A stretch of DNA of 64,000 nucleotides. Origin: Chrysophaeum taylorii. Its lineage: Eukaryota > Sar > Pelagophyceae > Pelagomonadales > Pelagomonadaceae. How positions within the stretch are numbered: the stretch's first letter is position 1; each line of letters opens with the position of its first letter. Of this stretch, positions 39,301-50,900 are shown in pieces. Position numbers and translations under genes: made by a program. The notes under the pieces are model-generated. The model was given only the letters and a program-made list of their open reading frames with translations. It did no database searches and had not been told where the DNA came from. The stretch spans positions 186,001-250,000 of the forward strand of contig JAQMWT010000667.1 in assembly GCA_029834535.1 (NCBI GenBank). The letters run 5' to 3'.

Positions 39301-42300
39301 CTGCCGAGTCGAGAGGCACAGCGTTGCTTTTCGCCGCCGCCGCCGCACTCTCCGTTGTTGTTGTTGTTGTCTTGACGATAACCATCTTGCGATCTTTTCT
39401 ATCCAAAAAGCACACGGCCTTGATCGGCGGCGCGAGGCGGGGAAGGAGGTACCGCGCGACCTCCTCGTTGGAGAAGCCCGTGACGAGAGCGCCGGCGTCG
39501 ATGAGAGCATGCGCTCCAGAGGCAGCCACGGTATCGAGAAGCTTCGAGGGTGACCAGTCCGCTGGCAGTTGCCACGTGTCGACGACCTCCGGGTTCGTGA
39601 GCGTGCTGAGGATGAGAGCATCGTCCGCCGGCGCGTACGCCGCGCGGCCAAGTTCGGCCGGCAGGAGGTCGTTGGGGGTTCCGGAGAAGCCGAGGCGCGA
39701 CTTGAACAGAAGATCACCACCCAATGCCTGTCCCGACGCCGAGAGCTTGGTGCTTCGGTACACCAACGCCTCCGGAAAGGCGTGCTCGTCGAGATAACGA
39801 AAGATCGCCTTCGGGCTGTACTCGAGGAGTCGATGCAGGGTCCCGAGTTGTTCGGGATCACGGATGTCGAGCGACGACAACGGCCACAGCTTTTGCCACA
39901 TGTCCGCCTCGTCGGCGTCGCGTGGCGTAGGAGCGCGGACGTTGGGTAGTGCCGCCGCCACATCATCGCTCGCGGCCACCTCGACGCCTCGAACCTTGCC
40001 ACCGGCGCCGACGACGATCGCGTTGTACGCGAGAGCCGACGGCCGCTTCTTCGGCGCGCCGTGCTCTTGGGCGAAGCCATCGCGGAGGCCGGACAGCATC
40101 GCGCGACACGCCGCGAGGCGAAGACCTTCGTAACGCATCGAGAGAATTGTTAAGCCAATAGCCACTTCGGGATTGGAAAATTCGCTCGCCTCGGTGGGCT
40201 TGTCTTTGCCCGCGAACGGGACCGCCAGAAAGCGCCGACCTTTTGGCTCGTCGGGTCTGATCTGGTCCGGCGCGAGCGTGCCAAAGCCCACACGACTGAC
40301 TTTCGATAGGATCCATGGCAAATAGGTCCGCAGCCAGCCCCGACCCAAGTTGAAATACTTAACCTGCTCGTCCGGAAGCTGCTTGACCTTGGTCGTGGAA
40401 GGCACGACCTCGCTCGCGACGTATTCGCACGCCTCCTTGGTGGCGCGGCCGCTGAGCCCTTTGAGCGCGCCTTCTGACGCAAGAAATTTGGCCACGAGCA
40501 TTTCGGCCAGGTGTGGCAACATGTCTGTCTCGTAGAAGCGGCGATCGAGCAGGACCAAGTGCGGCACGGCCTGAAGTGCCTTGGATTCGAAACCGCGACG
40601 CAGCGCGGCTGCCAGCGCCGACGCCGGTGACGTGGCGTGCACTGCGGCGAGATTGTGATCGAGCCCGGTCTGTGCACCCCCAGCCACCAGGACCGCGTCA
40701 ACAAGGAACCACGGAAGTCGCCAGCGCGCCCCGGTTCTGGTAGCGCCGCCTCCGTTCGCGGGAGCGGTGAAATCCAGCGGTTCGGCATCTCCGCTCGGCC
40801 AATTGAGTTCCGATTTTAGAGGATGCAGGAGGAGGTCGACCTCGTCCAGGAGCGCAACGCCTTCGCGAAGCAGCTTGAAGGCGCGCCCGTAGAGGTCGCA
40901 CTCGCGCGCGCGCGCCTTTTCGCGGCGTTTGGCGTCGGCGACTCGGCGTCGACCCCCTCCGAGAGTCGCGTCCTTCACTTTGTCGAAGAACCCTTGACCT
41001 TGTTCGACGCTCGCGAGCTCCATCTTCTCTTGCACGGACGCGTGCTTGAGCTCGACATACTTGAGGACAAACGCCTTGACGCTGCTCGGTCCGGCCACGA
41101 CAACAGCACGAGCGTCGCGCGCGAATTCCAGACGTCTCACGAGCGCGTCCGTGACGGAAGTCGCGCGTTGGAAGTCGAGGGTGAAGACGGGACGCAGAAC
41201 GACGGGCGCGGAGAACTGGCTGCGATAGACGTTGCGCGTCATCTCGATCAACGACCGGGGAGCCACCGCCGAAACGATGCGAGCACCATCTCCAAAGAAG
41301 AGTGCCAACAAAGGCGCCACTACGGTCGTTTTCCTGCGCGGAGCAATCGTCGTCGATTGTTGTCGTCGTCGTCAAAGGAGGGAGGGCAAAAAATAAACGA
41401 AAGACACCGGAGCTCGCCCGCTGCCCATGATCATCTGGTGCACGAGGTGCCCATCTTTCCTCTCGGCATCGAGGAACGTCTTGACGAGCTCGAACTGCGG
41501 TCATCATCGTCGTCATCATCTCTTACAAACGGGAGGAGGCAGCACCTGCTGGCGTCGGAGCACGATCGACGACGCGAATTCGAAAACAACGTATCTCGGA
41601 TCGATGACGGCGCCATCGTTCTGCGCGTCGATTGTCACCCGCGGGGTGGTGAGCGCCGCGCACGCCGCGTCGAGGGATAGTCTGAACTCGACCGCGCTGG
41701 CCGCGTCGGCGGGGTCGCCAGTCCGAAGCACCTCGAGGAGCGAGTCGATCGCCGCCGCCGCCCGGCGGCGCGCGATGAGGCGCCCTCCGACGAGAAGCGC
41801 GGCCACGACGGCCTCGAGAACGGCATCGACCGCGCCGTCGACGAGTCGCGGATTGAGGCGAGCGAGGTCGGCTTCGCCAGAGGAGCTAAGAAGCGCGCCG
41901 ACGACACGAGAGAACGAAATGGTCGGTTCTCGCCCCGCGACGAGGCCGACGCGGACTCTAGTCGACTGCGCCGTATCGTTGACGAGACGAACGGTGTCGG
42001 CGATGTGCCCGTCGAGCTCGGCCTCGTCACCCCTGGCAGCCTCCCAGAGCGTGGTCGCTGCCGCTTGCAAGTCGGCCAGGACGGTATCGGGCGGAGTCTC
42101 GCCGTAACGAAAGCCGCCGCCGAGGGCGGCGAGCGTCGTCCGATTTTGCTGTGCTGCTCGACGTTTCTCGGCGAGCACGCGACAATCCTCTTGCAGGCGT
42201 TCGAGCGTGTCTGTGGCCGACGTCGAATGAGCAACCGCCTTGGAGTGCTCCAAGTCGAAGGGGAGAGACGCCTCCTCGCTCCGTTCGAGACGGCCACCAC

Positions 42301-45300
42301 CCTCGACGGCGCCCAGCTGCTCGACGAGAGCGGTGCCGATTGCGTCGACGTCCCCGAGGGTCCGCAGGCGTGGTGACTCTGCATTAAGCACAAAATTTGC
42401 GCGATCCATGTTATCTGGCAGGGCATTCGTCGCCGCGACCCACGAACGCCACGCGACGACGTCGGTCTGCGTTGGCGCGTCGAAGTTTCTGTGGCGTAGC
42501 GTTGACTGCGACGACGATTTTTTTGGAGCGTCTCGAAGCGGGAGATCGGCAGCTACGAGTGCCTTGTGAATGCGACGCAGCATCTTTTCGTTGGTCCGAT
42601 TGATGATGTCCGCGGTGTCTTCCTTGGAGGCCGTCTCGTTGAACATCGCTTTGCCCGCGGCGATTCCCGCCTTGGCTATCCCCTTGACCTGGCCGACGAG
42701 GCCGCGCTTGGTTTTGCCAACGTCCTGCCTCGTCTCTTCGATGGCCGTCGCGTAGTTTGGAATGGCGTTCTTGACGCTCTCGGCGGCCTCCGGATACTGC
42801 GCGCAGAGCGCGATGATCGAGACGAGGCCGGCCGGCGCGTTTCGCCAGTCGGTCGACGCGAGCAAGAGAAGCGCCAAGTCGCCGCGCGCGACGCAGAGTT
42901 CGTCGTCGACGGCGATGTGCCCGAGGATGATCTCCAAAATCAAAACGAAGTCGGTCCGCAACTCGACATTCTGTTGCTTCTTCTTCGTCGTCTCGCCTCC
43001 TTCCCCTCGGTCCTCCGGGAAATAGCGGGATTTGATGAAATTCGCAGACACGGACGAGATGCCGTGGTGGTGGCCGTCGACGATGCCGAGCGCCTCGGTG
43101 GACCACTTTCCATTCACGTCTTGCATCTTGCCTTTGGGCGAGCGGTAGGATTCGAGCGCGGTGCGGTCGTCCAACACTTTGGCCGCGAAATCGGTCGGCG
43201 ACGTTGGCTCGCGCGCGACGGGATAGTAGTCCACGCGCCAGGGCTGGACGAGCGCGGTCGTCGCGCGCGACGGCACGGCGGCGACGCGCGCGAGGGACGC
43301 GCAATTCGAGACCTGGACGTCCAAGGTGCCACTCTGCTGCTTCAAAAAAGCCTGGTTTACGAGCGCGGCTTCGTCGGTCGCCGAGAGTCGCGCGCGCGCG
43401 TCGACCGCCGAGCCGCTGCGGACGTACTGGAGGTACGCGCGTTCGAGCGCCGGCTGCGCTCGCAGCTTATCATCACCATCATCATCGGAGGAGGAGGAGG
43501 AATGCTCGAAGAAGGCCGAGCTGACGTCGTCGTGCGAGGCCGCCAGCGAAAGCGCGAGCCTGAGCCTCAACGCGGCGACGTCGGCCGAATCGTCCGAGAC
43601 GGTGACGTCTTCTATGGTCGTCCAGAGCTGGCGCTCCTCGGGGGTGGGCGGGGTGTCCGAGGAAACGGCGAGGGCCGTCTCGCAGGCGTCGACGACGTAG
43701 TCGCCGCCGGCGACGCATCGGTAAAGGAGCAAAGAGAGGGACGCGGCGAGCGTGGGCGCCGTGACCCATTCTTGGCTGAGATGAACGGGGTACGCGTAGG
43801 TCCTCGACTCGCCGCAGGCATCGATCCACTCGGGGTCGTTGCGCTCGAGGACGACCTTCATCGTTTCGGCGTAGACGTCGTCGTCGTCGTCGTCGTCGGA
43901 GCGAACGACGACGGGTTTCGCGATCGCGGACGCGACGAGGAAAACGTCGTTTTGGCGCATGCGCGTCGGCGACGAGGGCGCGAGCGCGATCGCGTGCGGC
44001 ATGGGCGCGACCAGGCATTTCACCTTGTCGCTCGCGGTCCTCGGATCGAGCACGAAACCGTCGAAGTCGTCGCTCGCGAGGACGAAGGTCCCGGATGCGA
44101 GGCTTCCGCGGAAGGACAACTTGAGACGCGGGAGCGAGACGCTCGAGATCGGGAGGTCGGGCGCGGCGGGGTCAAACCAGGCGAGGACGTGGGAAATCGC
44201 GTCGAGGGCTCGAAGAGCGGCGGCGATCGCCCCGATCACGGTTCCGGGTTTCGCGAGCGCGAGATTGAGAAGTCTCGCGCCGTCCGAGTTTCGCGAGACG
44301 ACGGCCTCGCCACGCTCGTCCACAGAGATGGTCAGGCATCGTTTGTCGTCGTAACGCGTCTCTCCCACGACTACTACTGCCGCCGTCTCGTTAGTTTTTT
44401 TCGTCGGCGCGACATACCAGAAGCGGTGCGCGCGCACGAGCGCGCTCGGAAGGAGTCCGCGCAGCATCGAGGACGGGCACAGGCGCTCGCAGGTCGTCGT
44501 GCGCGAGACCACGAGCGGCGCGAACCCGACGTCGCGCCGGACGGTCCCGGGTAACGCAGCAACCGCCGAGTTCTCGTCGTCGTCTTCCCCCCCCTCCTCC
44601 TCCTCCTCCGGGAGATCCTCGTCGTCGTCGTCGTCGTCGTCGTCGAGATAGTCTTGGCCGTCGTCGTGGGAGAGGGAGGCGTCCGAGGCAAAGGCGAGGA
44701 CCCAGTGGGGTCGGCGGCCGTGGAATGCTCGTTCAAAAATCTGATAAGTCGCCGGGTCGCGCGTGACGAGGGCCCGCGCTTCGCGGCCGTCAAAAACGCC
44801 CGAACACACCGCGAACGAATCGTTTTGCGTCGTGATGAGACGCCAGGTATTCCTCCTCCTCCCGGGCGGGAGAGAATGGGAGACCCACGACGGCATCATC
44901 GAGGAGGCCAGGCAGGACGTCGTCGCCAGCAGAAAGCCGGACGAAGAACCGTTGCCCGGCGCGTCCCAGAATCCGACGTCGACGCCCGCGGCGACGAGGC
45001 GGCGGAGACGGCGGCTTTTTGTGGAGGCGAGTTCGGCGCACTGGAGGTGCTCGGGCGAGGTCTCGAGGGCGTCCGCGAGGTCGGCGCGGAGCGCGATGTC
45101 CTGGTCGAGGACCTGGAGCTTTTGGCCTCGGACAACGAACTCCCCGACTTGGAAATCGCACTCGACGTCGCACCGACGCGCGCTCTGGTCTAGCGTCTGG
45201 GCTAGCCAGGTTTCGTAGGGTACGGTATGCGGTCGCGTCGAATCCGCCGTCGGCGCGCACACCATCGGCGCGAAGCGGCCGACGCCGCGCTTCTTGGGGG

Positions 45301-48300
45301 CCCAGGTCGACGCGTCGTGTTCGAGCTCCACCCACGATCTCTTCTTCTTCGCATCGCCACCGTTAATAATGATGTTGTTGTTGTTGTTGTTGGAGGACGA
45401 GAGCGCGACCGCGATATCCTCGAGCGCAGCGTCGGCGGTTCCGGACCGCGCCCATCGCACCAGCGCGCACCGGTTCTGGGCAAAGCACCCGAACAGCTCG
45501 GTCGGAGTCGGCCGGAGGTCGTCGTCGCGGTCGTCGATGGTGTTGTCGTGGCTGCGGCGGTGGAAGAAGAAGAAATTCTTTTTTCTACGACGCTGCTGCT
45601 GCTGCTTCTTCTTCTTCTTGTCGTCGTCGAAATGCCAGTTCTGCGTCAAAAAGAGCCAGGACTTGGCGAGGAGGCGGCGGTCGTCCTCGCCAAAACGGGC
45701 GCAGGCGGCGAGGGTCGCCTCGACCAGACATTTTTCCAGGAGGTCGTCGGAGCGGCGGGTCCAGCGATCCAGCATCTCCGGTATCTCGCGTCCGAGGGCG
45801 TCGCGCAGCTTGGCGCGGAGCGCCCCGAGGTCGTCTCTAGCAACAACAACAACAACAACCGGAAGGCGGAGCGAAAAGGGCGTCGCGTCCAAGAGAACGA
45901 GGACCAAGCCCTCGAGGCGCGAGAGAAATCGAATCGCGTAGGTGATGGCGGCGGCGTGACCTCCGGTCAAAGCGGTCGCGGGATGGCCGGGGTCGAGCTC
46001 GCGGATTCGGTCGAGCAGCGCGTCGACGGCGGCGGAGATGCCCTCCGGAGCCTTGGCGAGCTCGTTCGCCATCAAGCCCGCGCGCGTCGCGAGGTATTGC
46101 CTTGGCGCGGGCGCCGTCTGGACCCTATCCTCCTCCTCTCGAGAGGCGAGGGGCCCCGGCTCGAAGAAGGCGGAATCCAGGACGCGCTGGAGGTCGGCCG
46201 CGCCGAGCGCGGCGAAACGCGAGGGCGCGCCGAAGAATTGGAGCAACAGCGGGATCCTGCAGTACGGCGCGGAGAGGTACTGGAGGACGAGCTCCGAATC
46301 GCGCGAACTCAGCGCGTTTCCGAAAGAAGGGAGGGTGTCGAGGTGGAGGACGTCGGTTTCCGTCGAGACCTTCGACTCGGCGAGGAGAGACGGATCCGCG
46401 CCGCTCGAACGCCATTTCTTATCTTCCGAACCTCCGAATCCGAAGAAGAACCCGAGCCCTTTTTCTCCTTCCTCGAGGGCCGCCAGGCCCGAGACCCCGA
46501 GGTCGAGGCCGAACGCTTTCACCCCCATCGCCTTCTTCTTCTCGTCCCACGACACCACGAGGTCCGAAGATTTCCACGGCCGATCGCCTTCGAGAAGCAG
46601 CCGAAGCGCGAGGTTCGCGTCGCGAAACAATTCGAGCGCGGGCGATATTTCGAACAGGTCGCGCCGACGGCCGCTCAGGTACTCGCCGGGTGGCGCGGTA
46701 AATCCGTACTCGAACGCGAGCGTACGGACGAACCGCGTGTCCTCCGCCGACGCCCAGCTCGAGCCCCACTCGAAGATCTCGGCATAACGCGAAATCCCCT
46801 CGAAATAGTCGCGCGAATTAACCGCGGCGCACAAAGCCGCCGGGTCGGTCAGGAGGAGAGTCGGGACCGCGCGGTCGAGGAAGCCGAGGATGCGCGAGGC
46901 CCCGGCCGCGTAGGGTTCGCCGCCGTCGTCGGCCCTGCCCCCGAATCTCCGGCAAAACGGATCTTCCTCGGTAACGTTCGACGTCGGGGCGCGCGCGGCG
47001 GAATCGACCGCGCGCAGAAGTTTCGCGGCCACGGCGACGCGGTTCGCGTAGCGCTCGCGGGTGGGGGCGAGCGCGCCGACGATCCCAGCGTAGGCGCGGG
47101 CGACCACCCCGCACCCCCGAAGCACGTCGAGCCGTTCGCCCTCGCTGCTCGAGCCGTCCTCGGAAAAGAAAAACGGAACGCGCAGAACGCGAAAGACGAG
47201 GTGTTCGACGAGCGAGGCCCCCAAAAGGCGCGGGCGCTCGCCCTTGCGGTCGTTGGCGAGGAGCGCGCACGCCTCGGCGCACGCGCGCAGGGCCTTGGCG
47301 GCCTCGCCATACGTGAGGGCCGCGTCCCCGACTCCGACGAGATCGGGCGGCCGGACCAACGCCGCGACCCGCTCGCCGCCCGCGAGCTCGTCCTCGTCGA
47401 CCGCCGCGCCAAACCCGTCGAACAACGGAAAAAAACCCGACGACTCGGGAGCAAGGTCGTCGCGCGTCGTACTTTGTTGTTGATTTTGGTGTTGGGGGGC
47501 CGCCGCCGCGGCGAGCTTCTCGGCGACGTCGGCGACCGCCGCCAGGAGCTCCGCGTCCCGGCCGTCGTCTAGGCTCGACGAGTAGGCCGCGCTCGCGAGG
47601 CCGCGGCCGCCGGCGCGCAGGGCGCGGCGGTCTCTGGGCGACAGGCCCTGCGGGGCCGCCTCCGCGAGACCGCGACGCGCGATTTCGAGCATGGTCCGCA
47701 CGACGATAGCCTCGTTTTCGCAAGTCACAAACCGGAGCGCGGAAAGCGCGGCGGCAGCCCCCGAAACGTCGTCCTCGACGCCCGGCGGCGGAGCGACGCG
47801 CCAGGCCCCGCCCCCGCACGCGTCGCCGGCACCGAGGTACGCGAGGGTGTTTTCGAAGAACAGCGCGGGCGAGTTGGACAACACGGCGATCCAGGTTGCG
47901 ACGCTCTCGAGGCGACGCTTGACCCCCCGACACCAGACGACGCGGTCGCGCTCGGCGACGCCCTCGTTCGCCCGAGAGAATAGGTACGAGGCCGCAGGAC
48001 CGCGCGTCGCGCACACGCCGACCTCGACATCCCCCCGGACGCACACGAACCCCGCGCCAAAGCACGGCACGACGAAGGGCGGCGCGGCCGCGGCGACGAG
48101 ACGCGCGACCTCGACGACGCCGCCCGAGCGTCGCAGCAAACTCAGCCAATCGCGAGCCTGCTTAAGAATCCCCGTCTCGTCGCCGGCCGCCACGACCTCG
48201 AGCCCCTCCTCGAACGACCCTTTCGCGAAGTACCCGCTCGCGGGGTCGCACAGCGCGTCCCGCCACGCCGCCGTCCGCCACAGCGCCTTTTTTTCGCGAG

Positions 48301-48475
48301 GTGTCACCGCCGCCGTCGCGGCCTCCAAGGCCGACTTGGCCTGCGCCTCCACCTGCGAGCGTATCGCGTCGGCGGCGACCGTCGCGATCTCCCCGGACAC
48401 CTTGGAGACGGCCGCAGACGCCTCGTCGCGAAGCCCCTCGATCACCGCGGACGCGCCGCCGCGAAGCTCCTCCAT
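36365..48475 (-). CDS. Giant DUF3638/DUF3645 helicase-like protein with C-terminal EF-hands (four exons)
   Basis: Exons 48,475-41,546, 41,494-41,418, 41,333-38,543 and 38,467-36,365 give about 3,966 residues. Joining the exons yields [21 protein letters not shown] and [20 protein letters not shown], the P-loop block of DUF3638 proteins. [19 protein letters not shown] (DEVD at about 2,499), the DUF3645 block [20 protein letters not shown] with [25 protein letters not shown], and [17 protein letters not shown] follow in family order. Fungal, plant and protist members are called ubiquitinyl-hydrolase-like by homology, with little experimental support. Three EF-hand loops near the C-terminus ([36 protein letters not shown]) suggest calcium control. 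The start faces SNU13. Confidence 0.85.
38468..38542 (-). other. 75-nt stop-free intron in DUF3638 gene
   Basis: Begins GTCTGTTGTTG and ends GTCTTCGCAG. It is a multiple of three without stops, so it appears as coding (a Cys run followed by LAFFIVVVV). It interrupts a Glu/Gln-repeat stretch that continues on both sides, so it is better read as an intron. Confidence 0.6.
41334..41417 (-). other. 84-nt GC-AG intron splitting the P-loop codons
   Basis: The only junction restoring GSGKTT is GG|GCGAGC...CGCGCAG|G, phase 2, so the donor is GC, not GT. The exon between the two introns is only 77 nt. Confidence 0.7.
41495..41545 (-). other. 51-nt intron in DUF3638 gene
   Basis: Begins GTGCTGCC after CAG and ends ACCGCAG; phase 0, contains an in-frame TGA. 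Removal aligns LRRQQ-FELVK with the family's LRKRQVELV. A downstream alternative donor (GTTTGT) would add PPP and fits less well. Confidence 0.7.
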
Positions 48476-48594
48476 CCGATCTTCCAGAAAAGGGAAGAAA
48501 AGACCTCTCTCTAAACACCTCTGTTCTTCTTCTTTTCAACAACCGAGAGAAGAGACGCACGCGGGTTAGGAGAGAGATAGTTCGGTTCGCGGAT
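48476..48594. promoter_or_regulatory. Divergent promoter region between DUF3638 gene and SNU13
   Basis: 119 bp between starts, with a polypyrimidine stretch (TTCTTCTTCTTTTC near 48,523) and GAGAGAAGAGA. A bidirectional promoter is inferred. Confidence 0.4.
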
Positions 48595-48987
48595 ATGGCC
48601 GGCGCCGAGGCCGCAGTGAACCCCAAGGCGTATCCGCTCGCCGACGCGAACCTCTCGGTGACGATTCTGGACCTCGTGCAGCAAGCGTGCAACTACAAGC
48701 AGCTGAAGAAAGGCGCGAACGAGGCGACGAAGAGCTTGAATCGTGGGATCGCCGAGTTTATCGTGTTGTCGGCCGACGCGGAACCCCTCGAGATTTTGCT
48801 CCACCTGCCGCTCCTCTGCGAGGACAAAAACGTGCCGTACGTCTTCGTCGCCTCCAAGCTCGCGCTGGGGAGAGCCTGCGGCGTCTCGAGGCCCGTTATC
48901 GCGTGTTCGGTCACCTCGAACGAAGCATCCCAGCTCAAGGACCAGATCACGCAGATGAAGGACAAGATCGAACAGCTGTTGATCTAG
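48595..48987 (+). CDS. SNU13: SNU13/NHP2L1 (15.5K) L7Ae-family snRNP/snoRNP protein
   Basis: A 130-residue protein, close to the usual 126-128. It binds kink-turns in U4 snRNA and box C/D snoRNAs. The L7Ae/L30e core includes [59 protein letters not shown] and [20 protein letters not shown], all nearly identical to animal and plant SNU13. The start at 48,595 ([17 protein letters not shown]) is the one that aligns with homologues; the frame is open farther upstream but that lies in the neighbouring gene's start. The end carries a short helix ([17 protein letters not shown]). Confidence 0.95.
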   Translation: MAGAEAAVNPKAYPLADANLSVTILDLVQQACNYKQLKKGANEATKSLNRGIAEFIVLSADAEPLEILLHLPLLCEDKNVPYVFVASKLALGRACGVSRPVIACSVTSNEASQLKDQITQMKDKIEQLLI

Positions 48988-48995
48988 GCTTTTTC

Positions 48996-49021
48996 TAGCT
49001 AGCTAGCTAGCTAGCTAGCTA
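48996..49021. repeat. (TAGC)n microsatellite
   Basis: About six units of TAGC just after the SNU13 stop, in a 98-bp space shared by two convergent 3' ends. Confidence 0.9.
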
Positions 49022-49085
49022 TTTATTATAGAGCGTCGTCTTCGTCTTTCTTTTTGGGGAGTTTGTCAAGCAGCGGCTGCTATAT

Positions 49086-50807
49086 TCAGGCGGTGGTGGT
49101 GGTGGGAGCCTCTTGTTCTTCGATGGTGGAAGCGGGGGCCTCTATGGACTTTTGTTCTTCGACGGGCGCACCGCCCCCTTCTGGTGGTGCAGCCCCAAAA
49201 GCTTGGGCGGAAAAAGCTGCTCTGAGGTCGGCGTTTTCCTGGCGCACGCACCCGAGTTCCGCCTTGAGATCGGCGAGCTGCGCCTGTATTCCCTCGAGCG
49301 CGAGGAGGACCGGACTCGAGGAGGAGGAGCTGAAGGCGGATTCTTCCTGGGCGGGGGGGTCGTCCATGGTAAAGGGGGTGATCGAGTCGTCGTTGAAGAG
49401 CCAGCCGTCGCCGACGCGCAGGTAGGCCGGGTCTTGGTCGTCGGCGAGGGCGAGGACGTGGGATCCGTACGAGATTGTTCGATGGGTCTGGGCGTCGGGG
49501 CGTTTTTCGATCAGGACCTTAACCCCGAGGGGGCGGGAGACGCGATAGATCGAGGCGCCCCGCGGGAGGCGCGGACGGCCGTCGAGATTGCGAGCCGCCC
49601 CGACGATGGACATCAAGACGTTGGTCGCCAGGGACGAACGGAAGGTGTCTGTGGTGTTGTTTTCCGCCGCCGCCGCCGGCGGCGGCGACGGTTGGGGTGG
49701 TGGTTGTGCTTGTGGTTGTGGTTGTTCCTGGGGGGGTGGTTCCTCGGTTGTTTCTTCTTCGCGACGGCGCGCGGCCGCGTCGGCGCCGGCTCGCTGACGG
49801 CCGACGTGGTGGTCAATCGGTATGTCGGCGCGACAGGTCGGGCAGCTCTGCTGCTGCTGGAGCCAGAGCCGGAGACACGAGAGGTGGAAGACGTGGCCGC
49901 ACGGGAGCTTCTTGCCGGCGTCCATCGTCTCGCGGCAGATGATGCAGACGCGATCGCGCTCGAGGTCTTCGGGAGTGGCGTCGGCAAAGCGCTCGTCCAT
50001 GTCGGCCGTCAGGGCGCGGTACCGCCGGTAGTGGGCGAAGCGCCGCCGGAGACTCACGTACGACACCCAGAGCTCGCGGACGATATGGAGCGGCACGCCG
50101 TACGACGCGAACACCATCCCGAAGAACACCACGTAGAAGAGAAAACGGAGCGACTCGGCCGCGAACTCGACGAAAAAGGCGTACGAGGCCTTGGACGGCC
50201 AGGTTCCGTCGAAGAATCGGACCTCGATCCCGTGCAAGGCGTAACGCGCGATCGACGCCGAGAGCGCGACTCCGAGAATAGCAAACTCGAAGCCGAACAA
50301 CAACAACACCGAAGCGCCGTGTTGGGCGCACGCGTAGGCGCACGCGCACAGCGCCGACGCGTCGACGACCAGGAGCCACGCCATCAAGGACGCGAGCCGG
50401 AGGTGCGACGACACGGTCACGCGCTCGGCGTGTTCGAGGTAGTCGACGCGAGATCCCGCGAGCCAGTGGAACACCTTGGAGAACAACAGCGCCGTGAAGA
50501 GCGCGAACACTCTCGTCGTTAGCTCTTCGCGGAAAATCGTCAGGGCCAGGCACGTCTCCGTAATTGCGTACCGCACGTTCTCGTACAACAGCTCCACCTC
50601 GACTTCTCGGAGCGTTCCGAGAAAGACGGTCTTGGCCGCACGTCCCACGAGGAGCGTGCACACGATGGCCTGGTTTCCGAGACACGCGACGCACAACTTT
50701 GAGGTCACCAAAAACACCACCGTCGGGTAGAACTGCTCCCGGGTCGCGTACGCGTAATAAACCACCGACGACGTCACCACAGACGACGCGAGCGAGTAGA
50801 CCCACAT
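49086..50807 (-). CDS. HRD1: HRD1/synoviolin-like ER membrane RING-H2 ubiquitin ligase
   Basis: A 573-residue protein beginning MWVYSLASSVVTSSVVYYAY. Six or so membrane spans occupy residues 1-260, with the Hrd1-typical order (FYPTVVFLVTSKLCVACLGN, then AKTVFLGTLREVEVELLYEN, which aligns with LFFGRLRAIEVEHLYER-type segments). The RING-H2 is CIICRETMDAGKKLPCGHVF with HLSCLRLWLQQQQSCPTC (about 307-345). A Pro/Gln-rich tail, a small folded segment and a C-terminal coiled coil follow. Hrd1 ubiquitinates misfolded ER proteins in ERAD. The frame is open upstream to 51,245, but that stretch is Arg-rich and antisense to the next gene, so the MWVY start is chosen. Confidence 0.82.
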   Translation of the reverse strand: MWVYSLASSVVTSSVVYYAYATREQFYPTVVFLVTSKLCVACLGNQAIVCTLLVGRAAKTVFLGTLREVEVELLYENVRYAITETCLALTIFREELTTRVFALFTALLFSKVFHWLAGSRVDYLEHAERVTVSSHLRLASLMAWLLVVDASALCACAYACAQHGASVLLLFGFEFAILGVALSASIARYALHGIEVRFFDGTWPSKASYAFFVEFAAESLRFLFYVVFFGMVFASYGVPLHIVRELWVSYVSLRRRFAHYRRYRALTADMDERFADATPEDLERDRVCIICRETMDAGKKLPCGHVFHLSCLRLWLQQQQSCPTCRADIPIDHHVGRQRAGADAAARRREEETTEEPPPQEQPQPQAQPPPQPSPPPAAAAENNTTDTFRSSLATNVLMSIVGAARNLDGRPRLPRGASIYRVSRPLGVKVLIEKRPDAQTHRTISYGSHVLALADDQDPAYLRVGDGWLFNDDSITPFTMDDPPAQEESAFSSSSSSPVLLALEGIQAQLADLKAELGCVRQENADLRAAFSAQAFGAAPPEGGGAPVEEQKSIEAPASTIEEQEAPTTTTA

Positions 50808-50900
50808 ATCAGGTCGTCGTCGCCTGCGAGAAGAAGAACCTTCAATTCCGTTTGGCGCTAGGAACGTACGTTCAACGCCCTCACCAGCGCCTACGTCATC
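50808..50900. promoter_or_regulatory. Divergent promoter region between HRD1-like gene and 50,901 gene
   Basis: 93 bp between starts. No motif recognised beyond the geometry. Confidence 0.35.

Noticed and set aside
42566-44554. 662-codon plus-strand frame over the DUF3638 gene
   Set aside because: Antisense shadow; no recognisable domain, and the other strand continues a coherent giant protein.
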